DNA of 64,000 nt, taken from positions 75,264 to 139,263 of the forward strand of contig NZ_JBBKTX010000013.1 in the NCBI RefSeq assembly GCF_044962685.1. The letters run 5' to 3'. The stretch's first letter is position 1. Each line of letters opens with the position of its first letter. The translations under genes and the position numbers were made by a program. This document shows, one piece after another, positions 1 to 9,900 of this stretch. Source of the stretch: Oceanobacter antarcticus. Lineage in GTDB: Bacteria; Pseudomonadota; Gammaproteobacteria; Pseudomonadales; Oceanobacteraceae. The notes below the pieces were generated by a model. It was not told where the DNA came from. It ran no database searches and saw only the letters and a list, made by a program, of their open reading frames with translations.

Positions 1-1632
1 CGTTGTTTGCTTGTCTTGCCGCTCCTTTGCAAGCTGTTGCCACTGACGGCGGATTTGCTGCATTTTCAACAGCACCGCATAGTGAGCCGTCAGCTGATCA
101 CGCTGTTGCTCCAGTGCATCCAGATGGCCATGTTCACTGGTGGCACCCATCAGCCGGTGATTGGCCTGTTGCCAGGCCTGTTCTTTATTCAGTGCGTCGG
201 CCTGAGCCGCCAGATAGTGCTGTTCGTCCTGAGCCTGTGTGTTTTGCTGTTGGGCCAGCTGTTGCAGCACGCTGGATTCTTTTTCGGCCAACTGACTCAG
301 CAGCTGCTGTGCGTCCTGAATCTGTCGCGCCTGCAACTGCCATTGGCCCAGATGCTGTTTTAACGACTGGTCAGCCGGATGCTGCTGTAAATAGTGTTCA
401 ACGGTTTTGAGCTGCTGCGTCTGGCGCTGAATCTGCTCATGCAGTAATGCCAGTTGCTGTTGGCACGTCTCTTTTTTATCACTGAACGCTTTGATACGAC
501 TGTTTCTGTCGTGCAGTTTTTCCTGCTCGGCAGCGATCTGCTGATCCAGCGGCACAACGTGATCATTTAGCAGTCGCTCTTGCTGTTCATGGCGCGCTTT
601 TGCCGCCTGCAGCAGCACGCTCTGCTGCGCAAACTGCGCCGCTGCGGTTGTCATTTGCGTTGTCAGGGTTTGTTCTTGTGCCTGTTTTTCACGGCAGAGT
701 GCCTGACTCTGCTCGGCTTGCTCGCGAGTGGCGCTTAACAGAGTGAACGGGGTATTCAACTGCACCGCCGGTTCACTTTGCTGCAAGCGTTGCATCTCTG
801 GCTCAGCGGCAGCCTGTTGGGCTTTCGCGGCCTGCAAGCGTTCGGTATTGGTGGTTTTATGCTGTTGGGCCAAATCGTGCTGTTGCCACCAGTCACGGTG
901 AGCGGTCGCAGCAACCAGCTTGCGTTGGTGCTCCTCTTGTTGTTGCTGCAGCCGGATTAACTCCTCCTGTAACTGCTGTTGCTGGTCTGCGGTCAGCAGT
1001 TGCACACCGTTGGCTTGTGACTCCAACTCGGCCAGTGTTTGCCTGGCCTGTGAATACTGTTCATGCACTCGCACGGAAATCTGGCCATAGATTTCCGTGC
1101 CGGTCAGTTCTTCCAGCAGCTCTGCTCGCTCACCTTCTTTGGCATTCAGAAAGGCCGCAAACTGCCCCTGGGACAACAACATGGATTTGGTAAAACGGGA
1201 GAAATCCAGCCCGGTAATGGCCTCAATCATCTCGCCTTTAGGGCGTACCTGAGTCGCCAGCACCTTGCCGCTGGCCACTTCTGCCAACTCGACATCGGCC
1301 TGTTGCAGATTGCCATCGGCCTTGCCACGCGAACGGCGCATGCTCCAGTGCGCCCGATAAGCCGTACCTTTTACCTCAAACTGCACTTCCGCCGAACACT
1401 CTGCGGTACCTCGCGTCATGATCTCGTTGGAGGACGACGTAACTTGCCCCAGCCTGGGCGTCTGATGGTAGAGCGCCAGACAGATGGCATCGAGCAAGGT
1501 GGTTTTACCGGCCCCGGTGGGGCCGGTGATGGCAAACAAGCCGTTATCAACAAATGGCGGTTGGGTGAAGTCGATTTTCCACGCGCCTTTGAGCGAATTC
1601 AGATTCTTGAACTGGAGACTTAAAATCTTCAT
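1..1632 (-). CDS. sbcC: Exonuclease subunit SbcC (partial, C-terminus beyond left edge)
   Basis: This is the ATPase/coiled-coil subunit of the SbcCD (Rad50/Mre11-like) nuclease, which cleaves hairpins and protein-blocked DNA ends. The frame is open for 544 codons from the ATG at 1632 to the window edge, so only the N-terminal part is seen. A Walker A motif GPTGAGKTT lies at residues 37-45 and a Q-loop type segment SQGQFAAFL follows roughly 100 residues later. From about residue 175 the protein is a very Gln/Ala/Leu-rich coiled coil, as expected for the arm that leads to the zinc hook. The start codon overlaps the sbcD stop as ATGA, so translation is probably coupled. The hook and the C-terminal Walker B half are not visible. 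Confidence 0.95.
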   Translation of the reverse strand, partial: MKILSLQFKNLNSLKGAWKIDFTQPPFVDNGLFAITGPTGAGKTTLLDAICLALYHQTPRLGQVTSSSNEIMTRGTAECSAEVQFEVKGTAYRAHWSMRRSRGKADGNLQQADVELAEVASGKVLATQVRPKGEMIEAITGLDFSRFTKSMLLSQGQFAAFLNAKEGERAELLEELTGTEIYGQISVRVHEQYSQARQTLAELESQANGVQLLTADQQQQLQEELIRLQQQQEEHQRKLVAATAHRDWWQQHDLAQQHKTTNTERLQAAKAQQAAAEPEMQRLQQSEPAVQLNTPFTLLSATREQAEQSQALCREKQAQEQTLTTQMTTAAAQFAQQSVLLQAAKARHEQQERLLNDHVVPLDQQIAAEQEKLHDRNSRIKAFSDKKETCQQQLALLHEQIQRQTQQLKTVEHYLQQHPADQSLKQHLGQWQLQARQIQDAQQLLSQLAEKESSVLQQLAQQQNTQAQDEQHYLAAQADALNKEQAWQQANHRLMGATSEHGHLDALEQQRDQLTAHYAVLLKMQQIRRQWQQLAKERQDKQTT

Positions 1633-2903
1633 GGCGTGTGCTCCGGATTCTCGATTTCCGCGAGGATCTGCCGAAACTGCGCTTCGATTCTTGTCCGTCG
1701 GGCTTGCTCCGTTTCGCTGTCAAAGGTTTCCAGTGCCAATCGTTTGGCAAAGACATCGGCAGGGGTTAACTCCGCCAGCGTTTCTCGCACCTGCTGAGTT
1801 AACCCCTGCCGGGCGGTATTACGTGCACGACGCAGCTGCAACACCTCCACCGCCAGGCCATCGGTCAAGACTTGGATACGTTGCGGCAAATCGGCGAGGT
1901 AGTCCTGCCCCTCTACCTCAATACACAGCCAGACTGGTTCTGTTGGCGGTACATGAGCGTAGGTTTTTAGCGCTGCTTCGATCGCGACAAGATCCCCTTT
2001 GATCACTGCCAGTGCCTGAAAGACAGGGACTTCCAGCGGCGTGATCGCTACGGTTTTAGCCGCTGCAAACTCCACCATCAATACCTGTTTGGTGGTTTTC
2101 AGCTCGTCAAAACTGAGCGGAATAGGCGAACCGCTATAACGAATATGCTCGGTTTTGGCGACCCGCTGAGGCCGGTGAATATGCCCCAGGGCAATGTAAT
2201 CCGCCGGCGGGAAACCATCCGCCGCAAAGCCATCCAGCGAACCGATGTAAATATCTCGCACCGAATCCGACTGACTGACCCCGAGTGCGGTCAAATGACC
2301 GGTAGCAATCACCGGCACGTCGAGTTGTTTGGCCGTTTTGAGCGCCAGCGCCGCCTGATACAACTGATGATAGTGCTGCTTGATCGCCTCGCCCAACGCC
2401 TGACGCTTCTCCAGCCCGGACTCCCCCGCGCTGCTCTGCAACACATCCCGAGGGCGGATAAACGGAATCGCACACACGATCGCGCCCGTATTGCCGTGGC
2501 GGTCGTTAAGCTCAATAATTTGATCATGGGCTTGAGCCTGGCTTTGGGTGCCGTGCTCCTGGCTGTGTGCTAACGCCTGTACGCTGGCAACGACATAGGT
2601 ATTCAGGCATGCCACCAACTGTTTTGATTCGTTCAGGGTCGATACCGAATCGTGATTGCCACCCAACACCACCAAGGTACAGCGGCACTGACTGATCGCG
2701 ACGATAAAGCGGTTGTACATTTCTCGTGCATAACTCGGTGGCGTGCCGGTATCGAAAATATCCCCCGCCACAATCACTGCGTCGATTTCCTCGACCCGCA
2801 CCTGCTCCAGCAACCAATTCAAAAACGCCTGATGCTCGGCCTTACGACTCTTGGTAAAAAAGCTCTGACCCAGGTGCCAGTCAGACGTATGCAGAATTTT
2901 CAT
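1629..2903 (-). CDS. sbcD: Exonuclease subunit SbcD (Mre11-like)
   Basis: This is the metallophosphoesterase nuclease subunit of SbcCD, 424 aa. The calcineurin-like motifs are in order: SDWH at 7-10, GDIFD at 47-51, GGNHDS at 81-86 and GHIH about 160 residues further on. These give the two-metal active site. The C-terminal third matches the SbcD capping region that contacts SbcC. The gene comes first in a two-gene operon and its stop overlaps the sbcC start by 4 bp. Length is normal for the family (about 400-420 aa). Confidence 0.96.
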   Translation of the reverse strand: MKILHTSDWHLGQSFFTKSRKAEHQAFLNWLLEQVRVEEIDAVIVAGDIFDTGTPPSYAREMYNRFIVAISQCRCTLVVLGGNHDSVSTLNESKQLVACLNTYVVASVQALAHSQEHGTQSQAQAHDQIIELNDRHGNTGAIVCAIPFIRPRDVLQSSAGESGLEKRQALGEAIKQHYHQLYQAALALKTAKQLDVPVIATGHLTALGVSQSDSVRDIYIGSLDGFAADGFPPADYIALGHIHRPQRVAKTEHIRYSGSPIPLSFDELKTTKQVLMVEFAAAKTVAITPLEVPVFQALAVIKGDLVAIEAALKTYAHVPPTEPVWLCIEVEGQDYLADLPQRIQVLTDGLAVEVLQLRRARNTARQGLTQQVRETLAELTPADVFAKRLALETFDSETEQARRTRIEAQFRQILAEIENPEHTP

Positions 2904-3133
2904 GCCGCTTATCCGTAACCATGAATGAATGGCGGATAGACTATCACAGAGAGGTGGAACGGATGGTCAGGCGAGGGGGCATCTATTGCTTTACGAAGCG
3001 CACGGGCCGCTGGCCCGCATCGACAACGATTGATACGATTCTGTATGGCCGACGACACTCACTGAACAGCTGCAGGCCAGTATTAGAAAGACGAAAAAAG
3101 CGGAAATGATGTATTCCCGATCAATTCGGATCA

Positions 3134-4084
3134 TTAACCCAGCTTGTCAGTCAGTAAGCCTTCCAGAATTTTCTGGTCTTTCTCAAAACCACGAATCCCT
3201 TCAGCCAGTTTCTCCGTCGCCATGGCGTCCTGGTTCAGATCCCAGCGATATTCTGCTTCCGTCATGATAGCTGGACGCTCAATCACATCGCCTGCGTAGC
3301 TCAGAGCACGGTTCAGCTCACCCTTGGTTTCCGACAGTTCGGTCAGTAATGCCGGGCTGATGGTCAGGCGGTCACAACCGGCCAGGGCCAGAATTTCACC
3401 GCTATTACGGAAACTGGCACCCATCACGACCGTTTGATAGCCGTGCTGTTTGAAGTATTGATAAATGCCTGCAACAGAAAGTACGCCGGGTTCTTCCGCC
3501 GGAGCGTAGTCGACGCCCGGATTGGCTTTTTTGAACCAGTCCAGAATGCGACCCACGAAGGGTGAGATCAGGAAGACGCCAGCTTCGGCACAGGCGCGGG
3601 CCTGGGTAAAACTGAAAATCAGCGTCAGGTTGCACTGGATGCCTTCTTTTTCCAGGATTTCAGCGGCTTTGATGCCCTCCCAGGTAGCCGCCAGTTTGAT
3701 CAGGATACGGTCACGACCAACGCCTTGTTCTTCATACAACGCCACCAGCCGGCGAGCCTTGTCGATACTGGCAGCGCTGTTGAATGACAGGCGGGCATTC
3801 ACTTCGGTCGAAATGCGACCGGGAATGTGTTGCAGAATCGCAGCGCCCATGGCAACCGACAGCCGGTCACAGGCATCATCGATTCGAGTAGCCATGCTGT
3901 CTCCTTCTGCCGCTGCCAGTGAGGCATCGACGGTGGCATCGTACTGGCCGGACTGAACAGCTTTTAACACCAGTGAGGGGTTGGTCGTGGCATCTTCCGG
4001 TTTCAGAGTCTGAATGGCAGCCAGGTCGCCAGTGTCGGCAACCAGTGTGCTGTAGTGTTTCAGTTGCTCAAACAGGCTTGGCAT
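3134..4084 (-). CDS. tal: Transaldolase
   Basis: Transaldolase of the non-oxidative pentose phosphate pathway, moving a dihydroxyacetone unit from sedoheptulose 7-phosphate to glyceraldehyde 3-phosphate. The 316-aa product matches the TalA/TalB length. The Schiff-base lysine lies in ILIKLAATWEG near residue 130, and DATTNPSL near the N-terminus is the family signature. I chose the ATG at 4084, followed by PSLFEQLKHYST, because AAGGAA lies in front of it; the frame stays open upstream to 4201 without a ribosome binding site. It is apparently monocistronic. RpiA, from the same pathway, is encoded elsewhere in the window at 24850. Confidence 0.95.
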   Translation of the reverse strand: MPSLFEQLKHYSTLVADTGDLAAIQTLKPEDATTNPSLVLKAVQSGQYDATVDASLAAAEGDSMATRIDDACDRLSVAMGAAILQHIPGRISTEVNARLSFNSAASIDKARRLVALYEEQGVGRDRILIKLAATWEGIKAAEILEKEGIQCNLTLIFSFTQARACAEAGVFLISPFVGRILDWFKKANPGVDYAPAEEPGVLSVAGIYQYFKQHGYQTVVMGASFRNSGEILALAGCDRLTISPALLTELSETKGELNRALSYAGDVIERPAIMTEAEYRWDLNQDAMATEKLAEGIRGFEKDQKILEGLLTDKLG

Positions 4085-4258
4085 AACAGGTTCCTTTTGA
4101 TCGTATTGGTGCGGGGTTAGCAGCGGTCGCATTAAACACCAGTGGATGCTGGCACGACAGGTTGAATTGGGCTGGCCGCAAGCGGTAACAATTGATAACA
4201 AATAGTACCCATATACTGTTTATTTGCCAGTGTAATTCGGATCCGGGTTGGTGGCTGA

Positions 4259-5566
4259 TCAGTAATAACGGCCTTTACGCATTTCGCGGTCGGCAAAACT
4301 CTGGCTCGCCCTTAGCGCATCCTCGACACTACGCTTGCCCGCCAATGCAGCGCTGATCTGTTGGCCAACCACAATGCCTATCGTCTGAAATTCAGGAATG
4401 GCGGCAAATTGAATACCGATATAAGGCGACGGATGCAGGGTACTGTTTGCTGGATTGGCACTGCTAATGGCCTGCAACTCGGCGCCGGCAAAGGTGGCGG
4501 CTTGAATAAACTGCTCATTCTCATAAGTAGAGTGGCGGGTGCCTGTTGGTACGCGAGCCCAGCCAGAGTCTTTACCCACCAGTTGAATATATGCTCTGGA
4601 TGTGGCCCATGAAATAAACCGGAGGGCCTCATCCGGGTGCCCCGCCGATACCGGTATCGCCAACGCCCAGGCCCATAGCCAATGGGAGCCTTTGGGGGTC
4701 AGTTTGGTCGGTGCCTGGGCATAAGCCACCTTGTCCGCAACCCTGGACAAGGCCGGGTCGGAGATAAAGGACGCAGCAATGGTGGCATCGACCCACATAC
4801 CGCACTTGCCTGCGTTAAACAGTGCAAGGATTTCGTTAAAGCTGTTGGCAGACGAATCGGGCGGCCCGTATTGGCGCATCAAGTCAACGTAAAAGCGGAT
4901 TGCATCGTGCCAGGGCTGGGTATTGAGTTGCGGCTTCCAGTCCATATCAAACCACTGGCCGCCCCAGGTATTGACCATCGTCGTCAGAAAAGCCATGTTA
5001 TCCCCCCAGCCTGGCTTGCCACGCAGGCAGATACCGTATACGCCGTTGCCCTCATCATGAATGGCTGCCGCAACCTTGGCGATATAGTCCCAGGTCGGAC
5101 GTGGCGGTATTGTGAATCCAGCCTTTTCGACCAGGTCAGCACGGTACATCAACATCGAGCTTTCACCGTAGAAAGGTGCCGCCACCAGCTTGCCTTTGTT
5201 TGACAGACCGCTGCGAATCGCGGGCAGTAGGTCATCAACATCGTACTCCGGGCCAAATTCCAGTGTTTTCAGCCAGCCTCGCCCGCCCCAGATCGGGGCT
5301 TCGTACATACCAATGGTCATCACATCAAACTGGCCATTTCTGGTGGCAATGTCGGTCGTTATGCGCTGACGTAGCACACTTTCTTCGAGAGTGACCCACT
5401 TTACCTTGATATCCGGGTTGGCTTTTTCAAACTGTGGCGTCAGTTTTTGCATTTCGATCATATGACCGTTATTCACGGTCGCAATCACCAGTTCGGTAGC
5501 GGCCTGCGCAGCGACAGACAGCGCCATCATGGCACCGAGTACGGCAGTAGCTAACTTGAATGGCAT
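4259..5566 (-). CDS. Sugar-type ABC transporter substrate-binding protein (orphan)
   Basis: Periplasmic extracellular solute-binding protein of family 1 (MalE-like fold, closest in style to sorbitol/mannitol binding proteins), 435 aa. It has a Sec signal peptide ending near AAQA at residues 19-22. The start at 5566 is preceded by AGGAG. Features typical of the family are ELVIATVNNGHMIEMQKL at the start of the mature domain and many Trp residues in the presumed ligand cleft. No permease or ATPase gene lies beside it: neighbours are transaldolase downstream and a beta-barrel protein upstream. The permease must therefore be encoded elsewhere, or the protein has another role. The ligand is not predictable beyond a polyol or sugar guess. 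Confidence 0.85.
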   Translation of the reverse strand: MPFKLATAVLGAMMALSVAAQAATELVIATVNNGHMIEMQKLTPQFEKANPDIKVKWVTLEESVLRQRITTDIATRNGQFDVMTIGMYEAPIWGGRGWLKTLEFGPEYDVDDLLPAIRSGLSNKGKLVAAPFYGESSMLMYRADLVEKAGFTIPPRPTWDYIAKVAAAIHDEGNGVYGICLRGKPGWGDNMAFLTTMVNTWGGQWFDMDWKPQLNTQPWHDAIRFYVDLMRQYGPPDSSANSFNEILALFNAGKCGMWVDATIAASFISDPALSRVADKVAYAQAPTKLTPKGSHWLWAWALAIPVSAGHPDEALRFISWATSRAYIQLVGKDSGWARVPTGTRHSTYENEQFIQAATFAGAELQAISSANPANSTLHPSPYIGIQFAAIPEFQTIGIVVGQQISAALAGKRSVEDALRASQSFADREMRKGRYY

Positions 5567-5732
5567 ATGGGACTCCTGACGACTTGTTATTCTTGTGAGG
5601 CCTGGGCTGTTGACGCTAGGCAACGTGACCTCACATTACCATTATTTTAGCTGCGAACGTGGATATCACACGGACGTTTCGCCAGATTCAGCGGTTAAGG
5701 GATTACTCCTATCGCACAGGGATCGTGTCTCT

Positions 5733-6827
5733 TTAAAACACCAGTACGACCCCGAATTGCAAGGCCAGCAAGCGGCTGCGCGAGATATTCAGACTGTCGC
5801 TCAGTAGCTCGATCTGCACCCGGCGATGGTGCATGCCCACCCGGAAGGCTTCGCCTTTGGAATCCAGCGCCAGTGTCCAGGCAAAGGTATCTGGCTGCCA
5901 GCGGAGACCCAATTCATGGCCATTGCGGATCCGGTTCAGATAGCTACTGAGGGTGACGTTCAGCTCACTGGTGAGCGCGTATTGCTGGCGCAGGGTATGC
6001 ACCCGTGGCGGGCGCAGTACACGGTTTTCATAAAACTCGTAACCATAGACAAAATAATCACTATCCGTCGTCAGGGCACCACTATCATACTGCCAGTTTT
6101 TGTTGGCTATCGTCCCTGGCATATCCGGCCAGTCGATCCTGGCCAACAGATTGTAGCCCTGATAATCGATCTGATAATTCTGCCAACGCCAATGAAACGC
6201 CAGATCAAGGCTGTAAAGGTCACCGTACGAGCGCCCATCCAGCGCTCGGGCAGGCGGGATTTTATCTTCGGTATAGCCATAATCCACATCCAGATCACCA
6301 CCCCAGTGATCAGCATCCAGATAGTTCATGGTGCCACTCACTTCCCCCCAAATCAGCCGATACAAACGCAACCAGGTAATCGACGGGGTGATCGACCACT
6401 GATTGGCTCGTGCAGATTCAAAGTCCCAGGACAGGCTCAGGCCTTCACCCTGATAGTGCCTGGCACGTACTTCAGCCTCAACTTCGTACCTATCATCCAG
6501 CGCAACATCGTTGGCCTCATAATAAAAACCGCGCGCCAGCGCATTGGGGAATTCGTACTCGGCATGATGGCGAGAAACGTAGCCAATGGAGAAAGGGCCA
6601 TAGCCGACCGCTGCCACTTCCTGCATCCACAGAAAGCCGTCATCGCCATCTTTCAGGGTGCCGTTCCAGTCGTTGGTGATTTCCGCCACCGCCATAGCAC
6701 CAGACCAGGCGTAAATATCCTGGCGGTAGGCGACACGCCAGTCCTCAGCCTGAACCGGCCCAATAAGGGTCGCTCCGGCCAGCATCAGTAGCGGGCATAA
6801 CAACCACCGGCGGTTCCTTATCGTCAT
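5733..6827 (-). CDS. Predicted outer-membrane beta-barrel protein, function unknown
   Basis: I do not recognise a named family. The 364-aa product has a signal peptide (Arg-rich start, LLCPLLMLAGATLIG core, cleavage near VQA), then many alternating aromatic/polar strands typical of a barrel, and ends in LLALQFGVVLVF. The terminal Phe is the usual recognition signal for the BAM complex. The start at 6827 follows AAGGAAAG. The gene lies between a terminator (6899-6929) and the orphan binding protein, on the same strand as the latter and about 165 bp away. A joint role in uptake is possible but unproven. Confidence 0.7.
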   Translation of the reverse strand: MTIRNRRWLLCPLLMLAGATLIGPVQAEDWRVAYRQDIYAWSGAMAVAEITNDWNGTLKDGDDGFLWMQEVAAVGYGPFSIGYVSRHHAEYEFPNALARGFYYEANDVALDDRYEVEAEVRARHYQGEGLSLSWDFESARANQWSITPSITWLRLYRLIWGEVSGTMNYLDADHWGGDLDVDYGYTEDKIPPARALDGRSYGDLYSLDLAFHWRWQNYQIDYQGYNLLARIDWPDMPGTIANKNWQYDSGALTTDSDYFVYGYEFYENRVLRPPRVHTLRQQYALTSELNVTLSSYLNRIRNGHELGLRWQPDTFAWTLALDSKGEAFRVGMHHRRVQIELLSDSLNISRSRLLALQFGVVLVF

Positions 6828-6880
6828 AGATCTTTCCTTGGGGGTTGCTGATTCCAGCAATAACAAAAAAACAAACCAAT

Positions 6881-6891
6881 AAAAAAAAAAA
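6881..6891. repeat. Run of 11 A residues
   Basis: A homopolymer of 11 A lies between the lipoprotein terminator and the start of the beta-barrel gene. Read on the minus strand it adds a long U tract after the terminator stem. It may also be a slippage hot spot. Confidence 0.6.
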
Positions 6892-6898
6892 CAGGCAA

Positions 6899-6929
6899 AA
6901 AAACAGGGAGCCGTTGGCTCCCTGTTTTT
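6899..6929 (-). terminator. Rho-independent terminator of the large lipoprotein gene
   Basis: A stem CAGGGAGCC / GGCTCCCTG with a 3-base loop GTT, flanked by A/T runs on both sides, lies 15-45 bp after the lipoprotein stop codon. It should stop minus-strand transcription; the flanking runs mean it could work in both directions. Confidence 0.85.
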
Positions 6930-6944
6930 ACACCTAGCGGACAG

Positions 6945-9900
6945 TTACTGGCCGGTTGCCAGTTCCACCATAAAGGCGGGAGTTACCACCAGATTGTATT
7001 GGCTGCCATCGTCGAACACGAATACCGGCAAGCCACTACGGACTTCCAGCGTACCCACATCATAGCCGCCGGAGGTGATGTTGCCAGCAAACTCCAGATC
7101 ACCGTCACAGGCCGCAATACCCTGAGCCGTGACATCGCCAGAGGCACAGGTGGCGGCGATGGTCATGGTGACATCACCATTGCTGATTTTCAGGTTAGTA
7201 ACGGACGCTGTAGTTAACTGTTCAGAATCCAGGTTGATGGTGATCGAGTTGCTGCCATATTTCAGTCGTAGCAAGCCGATGCCGTCTTCCAGGCCAGTGC
7301 GTTCACCGACCAGGCGGATACTGGCATCGTCCATACCCATGGCGGCTGCATCAACTTCCAGAGCAACGGAGTATTCGAGGTAAGCCTCGGCGGTTTCAGC
7401 ATCCAGAATGCGGCCCTCAGCACTGGCGTCATAGAGATCGACCCCTTCAACATAAATCTCCAGCGTAACGGCATTACCCGCTAACAGGTCTTCCAGATAA
7501 ACGTACTCAGAGCCGTATAACCAGGCTTGTGCACCATTCTGATCGGCAACAGTTAAAGAGGCTGACGCATATTCATAATAAGAAAGACTGTCGGACACTG
7601 CTGCCCACCAGTCAGTCGCATCATCAATATCGACACTACCGTCCAGATGGACATCCTGAGCACTGATACCAGCAATATAGATGTCACAATCGTAGCCAGC
7701 GGTTGTGTCACCAACGCAATTTTCAAGCGTAATCTGCGTCTCGGATGGAATATAGGCACTGCCGTCAGACACATACCCAGTCCAGCCATACCCGGTCATA
7801 TTGGTTAACAGACTGGCAAACGATGGGTCGTAGTTACTTTCAAACGTCAGGCTGACAGAGTTATCGTCGTGATAGTTTACCGTCACTCCGGTGATGGTAA
7901 TGCTGTCGATCACCGTGCCATAACCAGGATCAACCGGGCCATTACCAAAGCCCGCCAACGCCGCCACTTCCTGCAGGTTGTTGGCACCGATATAGCCGGA
8001 CAGATGCAAGCGGGTGGTACCGGCCGTATTAATCACTTCCAGATCACCCGACAGCGATGCTGCGGTGAGCACATAGATCGGAGAGTCATAACCATCTTTT
8101 ATGATCGAGCCATTGGCCGCGAGAATAGCTTCGTCGCGGATGCCGATAGCACCAGCAAAGGCGCTTGAATATCCACTCGCCTTGACCAGCTTGGCGGCAC
8201 CGTCGAAGTTCAGATCCACTCCGGCATCTTCACCATCAGCCAGCGTCGGTACGATGCCGATACTGCCGTCGAAGGTGAGCACGTTACCGTCAGTATCCGT
8301 TGCCTGTAGCGCACCAACAAAAGTGATGGCGGCAGTGTCAGCCACAAACCAGCTCTCAAGGTCATTGATGTCGTCTGAAGAGCCACCGATAGTAGCCGTC
8401 AGGGTGCCTTCAATCTTGTCCTCGTTGCCAGCATCATTTTGCAGTAATACGCCCATTGCCAGTGAACCTTGCAGATCACCCGTGTAGTCACCACTGCCAT
8501 CGACCGCACGGCTGACTGCCAGATCAATGGTCAGGTCAGCACTGGCCTGGGCAAAATCGGTGTCGTCCGCCAATTCACTGATGCCGTCAATGCTGCTGTC
8601 GAGCTGGATGCTCATGTCTTTCAGGCCATCGATCGCTTCGGTTTCAACAAAGGCTGTCAGGCTGTCGAGAGAATCAAAAGTCAGGCCGAGGCTACCGCTG
8701 GCGGAGAAGGATTCGCCATCCTCCAGACCCGTCATATTAAAAGCAGTGATGTTCGCCGTCAGGGCACCGCTCAAGCCGATACTCACGGTCATCGCAGAAC
8801 CATCATCAATCGTGGCACCAACACCTTCACCGGAGAAGCTAAGGGCATCAACATAGGTGGCACCAAATAGCGTGGTGGTGGTATAGGTGACGCTGACGTC
8901 TTTGCCATCGTCTGGCTGGCCATCCTCGTCGGCATCCAGAAAATCAACAATGGGCAGAGCAACACCGCTGGCTAACAACCCGGTTGCCGTAATGGTGAAA
9001 CTGCCATCACCGTTATCGGTGCTATCCAAATCGTTATAGTTCTGCACGATATAGGCACCCAAGGCAACGTTCTGCAGCATGATGCCGGTTGCCTGGAATA
9101 CCACCCCCGGATGAGTTTCTTCGTAGGTATCGTACTCCAGGCAGTTGTCGCTGCTATCCCACCAGGAACAGTCTTCATACAGCTCACTTTCAACCACCAG
9201 CTCTTGAAAACCACGGAAGATATCTGCCTTGCTTGCCATTGCACTCACCAGTGCATCAGTTTCTGCCGCTTCGGTATCCAGAGCGGTCACCAGAGTGTCG
9301 GTATCCACGCTCTGGATCGCATCATTCCAGTTGTTCAGATCCTCAATCAGGCTGATCGAAGCGGCCACCGCCTGCGCTTTGAGTTCCTCTTCGGTTGGCT
9401 CGGTGGTGGTTTCGTCTTCAACCACCACCTCAGCCACTTCTTCTTCGTCTGCTGCTGCGACACTGGCTTCCAGTTCATCCAGATGGTATTCGGTAGCAAT
9501 CGCCACACCGGTAGCACCCAGATTAGTCCCCGCTTCTTCCGCCGCGTCGGCGGCACCAGCAAAGACATCTTCCAGATCAACAGCATTTTCATCGCTGGAA
9601 TTAATCACCACTCCGCCATCGCTGTAGTCTGCTGCCAGGCTATTCACGACGTTGGCAATATCGGTATTTTTCCGGCTGGCAACAGTGGCAATGGCCGCCA
9701 CGATAGCACCGTACTTCTGGCTATCAATATTGGCACTGGCAGAGTCTGAACTGGTGATGTCGGCAGGAGAGGTATTGGTGATATCAACGTTATCCAGGCC
9801 CAGCAAAGTCGCGGTTGCCTTGTTCACCGCCGTTACTTCTGCCGCAGTCGCGCCACTGGGATAAGCCGCTGCCGCACGGGTCGCCGCCAGGTGAGTGACC

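Noticed and set aside
1..1000. Low-complexity CAG/CTG-rich tract as a DNA repeat
   Set aside because: It is explained by the Gln/Leu/Ala-rich coiled coil of SbcC rather than by a separate repeat element.
2921..3109. 62-codon open frame upstream of sbcD
   Set aside because: No ribosome binding site, no recognisable motif and a random-looking Arg-rich composition; it covers the sbcD promoter region.
5826..6791. 321-codon open frame on the plus strand
   Set aside because: It is the antisense of the beta-barrel gene, whose signal peptide, ribosome binding site and terminal Phe are all coherent.
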